A DNA stretch of 64,000 bases from Jeotgalibacillus aurantiacus (GTDB taxonomy: Bacteria; Bacillota; Bacilli; Bacillales; Jeotgalibacillaceae): positions 62,001-126,000 of the forward strand of contig NZ_JACNMS010000001.1 of the NCBI RefSeq assembly GCF_020595125.1, in the 5' to 3' direction. The notes under the pieces were generated by a model, which was not told where the DNA came from, did no database searches, and saw only the letters and a program-made list of their open reading frames with translations. The stretch's first letter is position 1. Each line of letters starts with the position of its first letter. Positions 33,769 through 42,872 of this stretch are shown in pieces. Made by a program: the position numbers and the translations under genes.

Positions 33769-34455
33769 TCAACGTCCAATCGTCAGTGAATAAATTGAGC
33801 CTGACCCTCCCTGTTTTAATGTCCATGCTGCATGACGAATGGTTGACCCTGTCGTGTACAGATCATCAACGATTAAAATGGACTGGCCTGTAAGATGCTG
33901 ATCCGTTTTAAATGGATTTTGCCCGGTATGTCTGTCTCTTTTATTCTTTTTTGCCTGTGACCTGCCCTGATCATTCATCCGCTGAAGAAACGGCCGAAAA
34001 GGAATTCCAGCTTCAGCCAAAAAAGCTTCTGTCTGATTGAATCCCCGTTCTTTAAGCTTTTGTTCACTAAGAGGAACAGGTACAATCAAATCTATTCCTT
34101 TTAATTTTTTCACAGTCTGTCTGATTTCTTTCTGGAAGCATCCAGCTAGAGCATAGTCACCGCTGTACTTCAGCGTCTTTATTAATTCCTTCAGTTCATC
34201 ATTGTATTCATAGAGCCCAAGGTTTTTAACGAGCACATTTCCGTAAATCGGATGCCTCGTCCACCTCTCACAATCTTCACAAGCGTCTATCAATGATTCC
34301 ATTTTCCGTGAGCAACGGCTGCATTTTTGATCATCATCAATTCTGACCAGCTTTCGTCTGCACCTTCCACAAAACGGATCGGGATCAGGCGGTGAAAACA
34401 GGTCTGACCAGCCAATATCTATAACCAATCTCTCGTGACATACGAGACACCTCAT
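33769..34455 (-). CDS. comFC: Competence protein ComFC (phosphoribosyltransferase-like)
   Basis: A 228-residue protein: N-terminal zinc finger (CLVC, CGRC, CSRC, CEDC within residues 3-62) and a C-terminal type I PRTase fold with the PRPP motif ILIVDDLYTTGST at 193-205. It works with ComFA in uptake of single-stranded DNA during transformation. Its ATG overlaps the comFA stop by 4 nt. comFB, which lies between comFA and comFC in B. subtilis, is missing here. Confidence 0.95.
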   Translation of the reverse strand: MRCLVCHERLVIDIGWSDLFSPPDPDPFCGRCRRKLVRIDDDQKCSRCSRKMESLIDACEDCERWTRHPIYGNVLVKNLGLYEYNDELKELIKTLKYSGDYALAGCFQKEIRQTVKKLKGIDLIVPVPLSEQKLKERGFNQTEAFLAEAGIPFRPFLQRMNDQGRSQAKKNKRDRHTGQNPFKTDQHLTGQSILIVDDLYTTGSTIRHAAWTLKQGGSGSIYSLTIGR

Positions 34456-35768
34456 CGTCGGAACCCTTCCTTCAAAAAGCCAAGCTTTCCCGCTTCTTCA
34501 TTCATGCTATTAATCTGCCTGATCGCTCTCATCATATGATTCGTGAGCCCACAGTGAAAAAATGTCACATTGCCTGCCGGAAAATTCCGATCCCGTCCCA
34601 CCCTTCCAGCAATTTGCACGAGCGCACTGTCTGTAAAAACCGCTTCATCAGCCCCCACAACTGCCACATGCACATCAGAAAAAGTTACGCCTCTCTCTAA
34701 AATCGTCGTCGTCAACAGTACCTTCACCTCTCCGTTTCTAAACTGCATCACCTTTTCACTGCGTAACGGATCCTCTGCGTGAACAGACGGAATCCCAAGA
34801 ATACGTGCGTAATGCTCCATCGATTCAACGTCCGGCATAAAAACAAGTGCTTTTGGATGTGCAGAAAGCCATTTGATTAAAGCAGGATCGACCCTGTCTT
34901 TTTTGATTGACTTCTTCCAGTTGCCGAGCCATTTTGTTTGTGGAACCGGCAGCGGATGACCGTGATAACGTGACGGAATGCGAACAATCCGGTCTGATTT
35001 TATACTTCTGGAGGGAGTAGCGCTCAGGTAAATGAGAGTAGAATCCGGTTTACGTGCATTTTCCACGGCTTTTTGAAGCGATTGATCAGCAGAATAAGGG
35101 TAGGCATCCACTTCATCAATGATCATCACATCAAACGCATCGCGAAAACGATACAGCTGGTGAGTCGTGGCAATGGTCAGGTGGGCAAACGACTGCCGGT
35201 CCTCGCTGCCTCCATACAGGGATTCAATATCAGCTGTCAGGAAAGCCTGCTTTAACCGCGGGGCCAGCTCCTGTACAACATCACGCCTTGGTGTAGCAAG
35301 ACAAATACGGAGTCCGAGCCGCATCGACTGCTCGATCGCTGGAAACAAAATCTCTGTTTTCCCCGCTCCGCATACAGCGTGGACAAGTATGGATTTTTTG
35401 GATTCGATAGATTCTTTTAAAAGATGAGTTGCTTTTAACTGAGGAGGTGAAAAGGTGCCTGACCAATGAAGGATCGGTTCTTGAGGAGGCTTTTTTTCGT
35501 AGGGCTGATCATTCCACAATAGAATGAACGAGCACACTGAGGATTTACCAACGCTGATACAATTGCGGCAATACGTACAGTTTTTCCCGCATTTAGCGCA
35601 TGGATGACTGCCAAATAAATATGATTTTGTGTTTCCGCATCGCATACATGTTTTCTTTTGTATAGAGGGTTCTTTTTGGAGTGTGGAAAAGTCTTCATCG
35701 GGGAATGCTGCTTTGACTTCGCTTTCTAAAAGCTGTCTTCCCGTGAGGTGGGCCTGGAGAGTGAACAT
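34452..35768 (-). CDS. comFA: Competence DNA-translocation helicase ComFA
   Basis: A 438-residue superfamily 2 ATPase. An N-terminal zinc cluster (C41, C44, C57, C60, with further Cys to 79) precedes Walker A GAGKT (134-138), the DEVD box (218-221), SAT (249-251) and QIAGRVGR in the C-terminal RecA lobe. It drives import of one DNA strand into the cytosol during natural transformation. AAGGAGG is close to the ATG. The intact comFA-comFC pair suggests competence potential; no ComK box was recognised upstream. Confidence 0.95.
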   Translation of the reverse strand: MFTLQAHLTGRQLLESEVKAAFPDEDFSTLQKEPSIQKKTCMRCGNTKSYLFGSHPCAKCGKNCTYCRNCISVGKSSVCSFILLWNDQPYEKKPPQEPILHWSGTFSPPQLKATHLLKESIESKKSILVHAVCGAGKTEILFPAIEQSMRLGLRICLATPRRDVVQELAPRLKQAFLTADIESLYGGSEDRQSFAHLTIATTHQLYRFRDAFDVMIIDEVDAYPYSADQSLQKAVENARKPDSTLIYLSATPSRSIKSDRIVRIPSRYHGHPLPVPQTKWLGNWKKSIKKDRVDPALIKWLSAHPKALVFMPDVESMEHYARILGIPSVHAEDPLRSEKVMQFRNGEVKVLLTTTILERGVTFSDVHVAVVGADEAVFTDSALVQIAGRVGRDRNFPAGNVTFFHCGLTNHMMRAIRQINSMNEEAGKLGFLKEGFRR

Positions 35769-35829
35769 GGGGACCTCCTTGTTTGTTTTTGAACTTAATA
35801 GAAAAAGGGGGAGAAATATCTAGTTGATT

Positions 35830-35921
35830 GCAGCGCAAGGCGGCGACTCCAGCGGGAGGAAGCCGGAAAGGTGAGACCTGGGCTCACCTCCGGCCCCGCG
35901 GAAAGCGTCCGCCTGCAGCGG
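35830..35921. repeat. Bacillaceae-type GC-rich palindromic element, copy 2
   Basis: A long imperfect hairpin: outer arms GCAGCG/CGCTGC, then GGCGGCGACTCC against GGAAAGCGTCCGCC, and a centre GGTGAGACC/GGCTCACC flanked by GCCGGA and TCCGGC. It shares the CCGCGGAAAGCG core with the copies at 5095 and 49340. It fills the comFA-degV gap. Confidence 0.7.
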
Positions 35922-35939
35922 AAATCAGCGGTTCAGAAA

Positions 35940-36782
35940 TTACTTCTTCATCCACCCGAGCCCCATCGATCCTTCCCCTAAATGGGTGCCGATCACCGGA
36001 CCGAAGTGGCTGATGCGGAATGATACGTTTGGAAGCTCAGCGCTGATCTCATCTTTCCACTCAACCGCTTCCTGTTCGCGATTTGCATGGATGATGACTG
36101 CCTGAAGCGCCTCATACTTTTGCGCATCCTCTTTTAAAAGATCTACAATCCGCTTCATCGCTTTTTTACGCGTACGGATTTTTTCAAACGGTTCTATTTT
36201 TGTATCAACAAAGTGTAGCAGTGGCTTGACCTGTAACAGACTACCAATAATGGCCTGTGCATTGGACAGTCGTCCTCCACGCTGTAAATGACTAAGATTA
36301 TCCACCATAAAGTAAGCACGTGTTGTCTCTTTCAATTCATTTAATCGATCAAGAATCTCTTTTGCTTTTGCTCCATTCTGCGCCATTTCTGCTGCTTCAA
36401 TGACAAACATCCCCTGCACCATACAGGAAATTTCCGAATCAAATGGGTAAACAGCGATCTGATCCACCATTTCTCCTGCCTGAACTGCGCCGCTGTAAGT
36501 ACCGCTAATTCCGCTGGACAAATGGATGGAAATCACCTCATCGTGATCTTTAGAAAGCTCTTCAAAGAGTGCCGCAAATCTCCCTACAGGCGGTTGCGAG
36601 GTCGTTGGTAAATCGCCGTCCCCACGGACTGCATCATAAAATTCATCGGTTGTCAGGTCAACCTCTTCTTCATAAGTTTCTCCATTAATAATGACACACA
36701 AAGGAACCATGTGGATGGATAGCCTCTCACGCAGTTCTTTCGGTATGTATGCCGTACTGTCTGTCACAATCGCTGTCTTCAT
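35940..36782 (-). CDS. DegV family fatty-acid-binding protein
   Basis: A 280-residue DegV/EDD protein: TDSTAYIPKELRERLSIHMV at the start, TSQPPVGRFAALFEEL and HLSSGISGTYSGA with the Ser pair that holds the fatty-acid carboxylate. Such proteins (FakB in staphylococci) present fatty acids to the kinase FakA for phosphorylation. B. subtilis YviA occupies the same place between comFA and degU. A perfect 8+2+8 palindrome lies 50 nt upstream. Confidence 0.92.
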   Translation of the reverse strand: MKTAIVTDSTAYIPKELRERLSIHMVPLCVIINGETYEEEVDLTTDEFYDAVRGDGDLPTTSQPPVGRFAALFEELSKDHDEVISIHLSSGISGTYSGAVQAGEMVDQIAVYPFDSEISCMVQGMFVIEAAEMAQNGAKAKEILDRLNELKETTRAYFMVDNLSHLQRGGRLSNAQAIIGSLLQVKPLLHFVDTKIEPFEKIRTRKKAMKRIVDLLKEDAQKYEALQAVIIHANREQEAVEWKDEISAELPNVSFRISHFGPVIGTHLGEGSMGLGWMKK

Positions 36783-36832
36783 CCAACCATCCTTCTCTAT
36801 CTCTCAATTCTTCATCTGATATGAAGTTTCGT

Positions 36833-36850
36833 ATATGACACTTGTCATAT
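36833..36850. promoter_or_regulatory. Perfect palindrome upstream of degV-family gene
   Basis: ATATGACA-CT-TGTCATAT, a perfect inverted repeat with a 2-nt centre, in the 5' region of the DegV-family gene. It fits a dimeric regulator site; I cannot name the regulator. Confidence 0.45.
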
Positions 36851-36953
36851 CCTATTCTATCTTAAGAAGGTGGAGCGTGCATTAATTTTGTGAATCAGAA
36901 TAGATCGGTTTGTCAGAGAATGAATGGATCATGATGATTTAATCTGACCGGAT

Positions 36954-38906
36954 TTACACCCTGTGTTTTAAAATCTTTTCACGGTAAAACGTTTCACATT
37001 CCTTTAAGGACATCGGTTTGAAATAGTAGTATCCCTGCATATGACGGCAGCCGTTTTCCTGCAGAAAGTCCCGCTGTTCAGCCGTTTCAACCCCTTCTGC
37101 TAAAACATCAAGATGCAGGCTGTCAGCAAGTTTGATAATGGAAACGAGGATTGCTTCCCCTTTTTGATCAACGTGAATCTGATCCGTAAAATGCTTATCA
37201 ATTTTTATTTTATCCAGTGGAAATCGATTAAGATAAGATAATGTTGAATAACCGGTGCCAAAATCATCAATCGCCACCCGGATCCCCAGTTCTCTCAAAC
37301 GCTCAAGCGACTGAATGCTTTCAAGATGGGAAAACAGCTGAATGTTTTCTGTGATTTCAATTTCGACCTGGTTATAGGAGATCTCATGTTTTTGTATCAC
37401 TCCCTCTAAAAACCGCATAAATGAGCGGTTTCTAATGAGCATGGAAGAAATATTAAAAGCGATCGTTCCATCAAAATGATAACTCTTCTTCCATTGTGCA
37501 AACTGTGAAAGACAGGTATCAAGCTGATGCCTGGTCAGTTTATCCATCATGCCTGACGACTCTGCAATCGGGATAAATTCGGCAGGAGAAACAGTTCCAA
37601 GAACAGGGTGTTCCCACCTGGCCAGCACTTCAACACCTGTAATCCAATTATTCAGTGAATCCACCTGAGGCTGAAAGACAAACGCCAGCTCGCCACGCTC
37701 CACAATTTTTTTCAATTCCTGCTGAATAATTAAATCCCTCGATATACTTTGATGCATCGCAGGATCATATCGTACTGCCCGAAGCTGCTGCTTCTTTTTT
37801 GCTTCATACATGGCAATATCCGCCTTATCAATGAGCGTGTCCGTTAACCTTCCATCCTTCGGAAAAGAACTGACCCCTACACTTGGATCCACATGAATGT
37901 CAGGACAGTTTTCAAAAATGAAGGCTCGATTAAATGTCCCTATGATCTGATTCCCGATCGCATCAATATCTTCATCATTCAGTTCTTTTGGAACAATGAT
38001 TAAATACTCATCTCCGCCAAGACGAGTTACCTCCGCTTCTGCTCCCATACATTTCTGAAGCCGCATACCCACCTTCACAATTAGCTGATCACCAATATCA
38101 TGACCGTAGAGATCATTGATAATTTTAAACTGGTTAAGATCAATAAAGAAAATAGAAAATGGTTGATCAGATGCTGCGTATTGCTTCATGCATTCGTATG
38201 CATACCGTCTGTTTGGCAGCGCTGACAAATAATCTGTGTGAGCAGAATGCCATAAAGACTGCTCCATTTTCTTCATTTCATTGATATTCCGAAAGTAAAC
38301 AGAAATGCCACCCTGCCTGTTTGGATAGACATGTACCTGATACCATTGATCCCTCGGTTCAAAATAAGCTTCGAACTGAATGGACACCTGATCATTAAAT
38401 GCCTTCAAATAATTTTCTTCGAATTCACTGCCTAATAAACGCGGAAACTCCTTCCAGATATTTTTCCCGATCAATTCATTACGATGACAGCTTAAAAATT
38501 TTTCCGCTTCGCGATTTATGTAGATCATTCGCCATTTGTGATCTACCGAAAAAAAAGCGTCATTCATTCTTTCCAGCACATCCATTGCAGATTCATTCAC
38601 TGTCAGAGGCTGATTGGACACAGTCAAAAATGACAGAACAGATTGATCGTTCAACAGCATAAATGTCATTTCTCCACTCCTGCCTTCTGTGAAGGATACA
38701 GGAATTTTAAATTCATGATGCTGATTATCTTTAATGTCTGATAATAAAGAGGAATGAAGGTGATCATCATCTTGAGGGGCTCTCATATCCTGATCACAAA
38801 GACAAGGAAAAAGCAGATCCCACCCATTATTGCTTGCAAGTTTTTTGCCTCTATCGCTGTAAATACAAACAGGTATCTTTATTAGATCAACCATGTCCTG
38901 GTACAT
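36954..38906 (-). CDS. PAS-GGDEF-EAL cyclic-di-GMP enzyme
   Basis: A 650-residue soluble protein. An N-terminal region (1-105) is of unknown fold. A PAS domain spans about 106-212 (MNDAFFSVDHKWRMIYINRE). GGDEF spans about 220-380, with active-site motif GGDEY (297-301) and no RxxD inhibition site where expected. EAL spans about 395-645; its motif reads EVL (GVEVLARWEHP), while downstream residues DDFGTGYS and KIKIDKHF are kept. It may thus make and/or degrade c-di-GMP under control of the PAS signal. A sigma-D-like promoter places it with motility genes, where c-di-GMP usually slows swimming. Confidence 0.92.
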   Translation of the reverse strand: MYQDMVDLIKIPVCIYSDRGKKLASNNGWDLLFPCLCDQDMRAPQDDDHLHSSLLSDIKDNQHHEFKIPVSFTEGRSGEMTFMLLNDQSVLSFLTVSNQPLTVNESAMDVLERMNDAFFSVDHKWRMIYINREAEKFLSCHRNELIGKNIWKEFPRLLGSEFEENYLKAFNDQVSIQFEAYFEPRDQWYQVHVYPNRQGGISVYFRNINEMKKMEQSLWHSAHTDYLSALPNRRYAYECMKQYAASDQPFSIFFIDLNQFKIINDLYGHDIGDQLIVKVGMRLQKCMGAEAEVTRLGGDEYLIIVPKELNDEDIDAIGNQIIGTFNRAFIFENCPDIHVDPSVGVSSFPKDGRLTDTLIDKADIAMYEAKKKQQLRAVRYDPAMHQSISRDLIIQQELKKIVERGELAFVFQPQVDSLNNWITGVEVLARWEHPVLGTVSPAEFIPIAESSGMMDKLTRHQLDTCLSQFAQWKKSYHFDGTIAFNISSMLIRNRSFMRFLEGVIQKHEISYNQVEIEITENIQLFSHLESIQSLERLRELGIRVAIDDFGTGYSTLSYLNRFPLDKIKIDKHFTDQIHVDQKGEAILVSIIKLADSLHLDVLAEGVETAEQRDFLQENGCRHMQGYYYFKPMSLKECETFYREKILKHRV

Positions 38907-38953
38907 AAGGTATCACTCCAATGATCTGAAATAAGTAAATAGAACTACTTACT

Positions 38954-38979
38954 ATATCGGTCAGCAAATAAATATTTAA
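38954..38979 (-). promoter_or_regulatory. Sigma-D-like promoter of the GGDEF-EAL gene
   Basis: Minus strand: TTAA (38979-38976), 14-nt spacer, ACCGATAT (38961-38954). The layout is the same as that of the flgM promoter. Confidence 0.6.
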
Positions 38980-38996
38980 ACATTTTTTACAATAAG

Positions 38997-39038
38997 AGGC
39001 TGAATCAACTGTATACTCGAGTTGATTCAGCCTTTTTT
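38997..39038. terminator. Strong hairpin with its U-tract on the plus strand
   Basis: AGGCTGAATCAACT and AGTTGATTCAGCCT pair perfectly over 9 nt, and TTTTTT follows on the plus strand. On the minus strand, where both neighbouring genes lie, the hairpin is followed only by CTTATTGT. It may still end the fapA transcript, or act against plus-strand transcription. Confidence 0.6.
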
Positions 39039-39047
39039 CATAAATTG

Positions 39048-41015
39048 TTAACTTTGTGCCTGATATTCGCTTTTTTCTCTCATTGAAATGTAACCGTGTT
39101 CATTTTGAGCAGCCTCAAATGATTGATAATTTTTTTCAAGTACTTTTTTGTTTTTTCCAATTTCAAGAACAGTACCTTCAAAAGCATGGTTCCCACGGAT
39201 AAAGCCACCTGCTGATACACACAGATGAGTAGGGGTACCACTGACTGCTCCCGCTTCATTGAAGACGATCCCACGTTTCGCATGGGCTTTCCCACCTCTG
39301 AAACTGCCGTTTATTACGATCGTACCTTCAGCTTCAAGCTGAGCATTCACACAGCTGTCACCTTTAATGGTAATATCTCCGGCTGAAGTCAGCTCACTGT
39401 TAATCACGCTGAGACATTCAATATCACTCGGCTTACTTTCATGGAAATGCTGCATCAATTTATTCAGATCAAACATCAATTCTTCAAGGTCCCTGAAATC
39501 AACAGACGATTTGCTTGTCTGGAGAAAAAACTGATACAGGTTCTCCATTACTTTTTGAAACGGTTCCGGAAATTCCTCGCGGTCATGATTAGAGATCTGG
39601 TGAAGCGACTGTACTGATCCTTTTAATCCCTTGAAATTTGCATCAATCAAAAGCTCCAGAATCGGGGCAACGCCTCTGTTTAATTGCTGAATTTCAAAAT
39701 ACTTTGCAGATCCCTTCACCTGTTGCAATGTTAAATCCAATCGGTTCAGTTCATTATTAATGATCACAATCAGTTCACCGGCCTTTTTAAACCGGTTTTC
39801 ATGACCAGTTGTCACCTGAGAAGTAATAATGTGTCCTTTAATGATGACTGAATCTCCCGCCAGACATGTTGCCTGATTAATACTTTTATTAACGGTAATA
39901 TCCCCACTGGCCTCTACTTTCATGCCGGTCTGCACGCTGCCTTTAACTTCAACATTTCCTTTATAGACAATGTTACCGGACTCAAGACCAACATCCCCAT
40001 CTACAAAGAACGTATTTTCCACACCAATTTCATAAGAATGTTTTTTCTTATTAATTGAAGGACGTCCAGCTATCTCAGCAACGATCAGGGAACCGTCCAC
40101 TCTCACTCCTGATTTAAGAATATAGCTGACAGGATCAGGGTCTTTCGGCTGCAGAGGCTGTTTGAAAATATCATACCCTGCGGTTCCAGCGACGGGCTCC
40201 TTCACTTCTCCAATAATATCTCCGGCTTCCACAGCAGGAAGTGTATTGCGCTCGCGAAAATTGATTTTTCCTTTTTCATCTGAAGTGAATATTTCTTTAA
40301 TTTCAGTCTGAATTTGAAAATCAATGAAGCCGTCAACGCCTGCTACAGGGTGTAACCCTCCCGCAATTTTATGTCTTCCTGATACAGGGTTAGACAGAAT
40401 TTCATTAACCAGGTTTTCATCGATATCAACCTTAATATCTCTTTGACGCAGTTCTGATGTCAATTCTTCCAACGATAAATCAGCCTGATTCATGGTACGC
40501 TCAGTAATCCGGACATTTAAATGACCTGACGGCGGAGCATCTTCGAGTATCCTTTCGATCACAACTTTTGGAGATAAGGAAAGGTAAACTGTCATATTCA
40601 ATTCATCTGTCTCAATGGACCATTTTTGCGGCATGACTTCAGATTGAAGTTTAATACGATAGCTGTGTCCTTCCTTCAATGTTACGTTTTTCTCAGGCAA
40701 TTCTATTTCGTCCTGAATAATGACTTCATCGTGCGGAATGGTTAAAGAAGGGGAATTTTGACTTGAAGCATTAAAATGAAGCTGTCCGTTTTGTATCCAG
40801 ACTAATCCATCCTGTGAGGATAAATGAGAAGTATTATTCATGTTGTCTCTCACTTTGACTTCGATTTTTACAATCGCCTTTTTTGTTAAAAAGAAACTCT
40901 TTTGAGGCTGCTGAATAATCGTAATTTCCACATTTTCCTTTGAAGCATTTAATTTCTTTAATCCTGACTCAATCGCCTCTTCGACCGTTCTCCCATTCGA
41001 GAGTATCGAATCCAT
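39048..41015 (-). CDS. FapA family protein (Jag_N + DUF342), copy 1
   Basis: A 655-residue soluble protein. Residues 1-55 resemble the Jag_N domain (GRTVEEAIESGLKKLNASKE, then KSFFLTKKAIVKIEV). The rest is the FapA/DUF342 region: a central N-terminal module (about 150-300), a bactofilin-like right-handed beta-helix (VEVKGSVQTGMKVEASGDIT, then GTIVINGSFRGGKAHAKRGI), and a coiled-coil insert at about 430-550. FapA proteins are linked to flagellar assembly and polar localisation in some Gram-negatives; the Firmicute role is not known. It has a paralog at 42873-44999. It is separated from the phosphatase gene by 381 nt with a terminator, so it is a separate unit. Confidence 0.85.
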   Translation of the reverse strand: MDSILSNGRTVEEAIESGLKKLNASKENVEITIIQQPQKSFFLTKKAIVKIEVKVRDNMNNTSHLSSQDGLVWIQNGQLHFNASSQNSPSLTIPHDEVIIQDEIELPEKNVTLKEGHSYRIKLQSEVMPQKWSIETDELNMTVYLSLSPKVVIERILEDAPPSGHLNVRITERTMNQADLSLEELTSELRQRDIKVDIDENLVNEILSNPVSGRHKIAGGLHPVAGVDGFIDFQIQTEIKEIFTSDEKGKINFRERNTLPAVEAGDIIGEVKEPVAGTAGYDIFKQPLQPKDPDPVSYILKSGVRVDGSLIVAEIAGRPSINKKKHSYEIGVENTFFVDGDVGLESGNIVYKGNVEVKGSVQTGMKVEASGDITVNKSINQATCLAGDSVIIKGHIITSQVTTGHENRFKKAGELIVIINNELNRLDLTLQQVKGSAKYFEIQQLNRGVAPILELLIDANFKGLKGSVQSLHQISNHDREEFPEPFQKVMENLYQFFLQTSKSSVDFRDLEELMFDLNKLMQHFHESKPSDIECLSVINSELTSAGDITIKGDSCVNAQLEAEGTIVINGSFRGGKAHAKRGIVFNEAGAVSGTPTHLCVSAGGFIRGNHAFEGTVLEIGKNKKVLEKNYQSFEAAQNEHGYISMREKSEYQAQS

Positions 41016-41325
41016 TTCCTGTCACATCCTTTTCATTTATTATGACTTTATACCTTTTATACACACTCCTTTCTGTAATAAAACATGACTTTTTTCACCA
41101 TAATTATAATTCTAAATATTCAAAAAATCAACTGAATTACAGAAAATATAAATATTGATTTATATTAAATACTATGAATTATACATGTCATTTTTTATGA
41201 AACAGAATTGACGATTATGGAGAAAACTCATTCTCGTCATCCCCTTTTTACTGCACTTGTATTTTTAATAGGTAACAGTTCTTTGGAGAATGTGTAAAAC
41301 ACCCGTTAACTCTTCGTTTTTAAGC
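41016..41325. other. AT-rich intergenic region upstream of fapA copy 1
   Basis: About 310 nt of AT-rich sequence between the terminator of the phosphatase operon and the FapA gene. It should hold the promoter of the FapA gene; I found no sigma-D-type GCCGATAT box and no gene. Confidence 0.5.
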
Positions 41326-41366
41326 ATAAAAAAGAAGCTGTTTTTATCGATTCACAGCCTCTTACG
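41326..41366 (-). terminator. Terminator of the phosphatase operon
   Basis: Minus strand: AAGAGGCTGT, 12-nt loop, ACAGCTTCTTTTTTT. It ends the five-gene unit starting at 47388. Confidence 0.65.
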
Positions 41367-41396
41367 GATCGATTCATACGATCGATCCTATACACA

Positions 41397-42542
41397 TTAT
41401 TCTAGGGAAATACTGACAATCGCAATATCATCTTTCCGATTGAGTTCAGAAATCATTGCTGCAAAATGGGTGTAGATATCATCAGCTTTTCTCATTTCTG
41501 AAATAAGGAAATTTTCTCCTTCTGACAGCCTCATGGATAATGAGTCTGTTAACCCATCAGTATAAAGCAAAACACTGGTTTTGTCTGTCCATTGCACCGT
41601 TGCACTCTGTACATTCGGGTCAGTCAACAATCCTATCGGTACGAGCGAACTTTTCAGCAAGGTTACCTGATTGCCATCTATCAGCAGGCCACTCGGATGT
41701 CCCGCATTAAAATAGGATAATGTCTTCTGTTTCGTATCAATTAAAAGATAAATACCCGTACAGAAGAAATTCCGGTATCCCTGACCTGATTTGAAAAACA
41801 AATGAAATTGCTTATTCAGCTCCCAATATACTTTTTCAGGGTCCTTACATTCCGTCACAATCCTTTCGAGCATAGAACGGATTGCCATACTGATCATCCC
41901 CGATGAAAGACCGTGACCCATAATATCCAGCAAAATAATCCCTGTCCGGTGCTCATCAATCTTATACCATGCATATAAATCTCCAGACAGCTGATCCGAT
42001 GCCAGATAAAACCCTTTTACGGTTATGAGATTCTTCATAATCGGATCAAGCAGCACTCTTCTCTGAATTGTTTTTGCCATCTCTAGTTCTTTTTGCTGCC
42101 GCAGTTCCATTATTTTTCTTTCCGTGACATCAAAATGTGTAATAATGGCTCCAAAAATGTTACTGCTATCCGTTTCTGAAAGTGCCGTTACATTCATGGA
42201 AAACCATTTTTTATCACGAATTGAATGACATGGGTATTCGATTTGAATGTTTTCCATTTCGCCATTCAGTACCTGCCTGATCGATTCCACGGTTTGGTTG
42301 TCACAAACGGCGAAGTAGTCAGCTCCCGCTGAAAGCTTTTCCGGATCACCGCCATTTTCCTTAGCGTACTTTTTCCACGCTCTATTCACTTTTATAATCA
42401 GACCTGATCGATCAATGATGGCTACGTGGTGCGTTAAAGATTCCACGATAGTCTCACTGATTTTCTCCATTGAAGACATTGCTCCATTGTTAAAAACGGG
42501 ATCGCCGCGACGCATATTTTTACTGCCCGCCGCCCCGCTCAT
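41397..42542 (-). CDS. PAS-PP2C (SpoIIE/RsbU-type) phosphatase
   Basis: A 381-residue soluble phosphatase. A PAS domain (about 28-142) with VAIIDRSGLIIKVNRAWKKY precedes a linker helix and a PP2C/SpoIIE domain (about 165-380). Metal-binding Asp residues are visible: SGD188, LLD206IMGHG, YTD329G and KDD372. It should dephosphorylate the phospho-Ser of a STAS protein, most likely the one encoded just before it; the genes overlap by 4 nt (ATGA). The input signal is presumably sensed by PAS. In the RsbU scheme this would release or bind partner proteins. Confidence 0.92.
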   Translation of the reverse strand: MSGAAGSKNMRRGDPVFNNGAMSSMEKISETIVESLTHHVAIIDRSGLIIKVNRAWKKYAKENGGDPEKLSAGADYFAVCDNQTVESIRQVLNGEMENIQIEYPCHSIRDKKWFSMNVTALSETDSSNIFGAIITHFDVTERKIMELRQQKELEMAKTIQRRVLLDPIMKNLITVKGFYLASDQLSGDLYAWYKIDEHRTGIILLDIMGHGLSSGMISMAIRSMLERIVTECKDPEKVYWELNKQFHLFFKSGQGYRNFFCTGIYLLIDTKQKTLSYFNAGHPSGLLIDGNQVTLLKSSLVPIGLLTDPNVQSATVQWTDKTSVLLYTDGLTDSLSMRLSEGENFLISEMRKADDIYTHFAAMISELNRKDDIAIVSISLE

Positions 42543-42853
42543 CGGATAAATGTATTCCTTCCAAGTATTTCAGGGATCTGCAACAGCTCAAACACTTCCA
42601 TTACATCTTCTCTTACCCGTTTGATATAGACACCTTTCCCATCAGCTTTAAGAGACTGAACGAGCGTTAATAACAGCCCCATTCCTGAAGAATCAACAAA
42701 TCGCACATCCTGAAATTCAATCGCAATCCGTTCATAATTCTGTAAAAGATCTGTCAGCTCTATTTCAATTAATTCTGTTGTATCAATATCAAGGTCCCCC
42801 TCAAAATAAACCGTTGCAGATGGGCCGGTATTGTCAATCTTATAATTCAGCAT
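42539..42853 (-). CDS. STAS-domain anti-anti-sigma-type protein
   Basis: A 104-residue single STAS domain like SpoIIAA/RsbV. The conserved phosphorylation site is FVDSSGMGLLL with Ser55/Ser56. Such proteins are phosphorylated by a HATPase kinase and dephosphorylated by a PP2C; only the unphosphorylated form binds the kinase. Both partners are encoded in this operon. The start is the ATG at 42853 with AGGAGG 7 nt before it; a frame extending further upstream would enter the FapA gene and is not used. Confidence 0.92.
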   Translation of the reverse strand: MLNYKIDNTGPSATVYFEGDLDIDTTELIEIELTDLLQNYERIAIEFQDVRFVDSSGMGLLLTLVQSLKADGKGVYIKRVREDVMEVFELLQIPEILGRNTFIR

Positions 42854-42872
42854 GGTTTTCCTCCTCTCATGA

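Noticed and set aside
35830-35921. Rho-independent terminator between comFA and degV
   Set aside because: The hairpin is long but has no U-tract, and its core recurs at two other intergenic sites, so it is listed as a repeat element.
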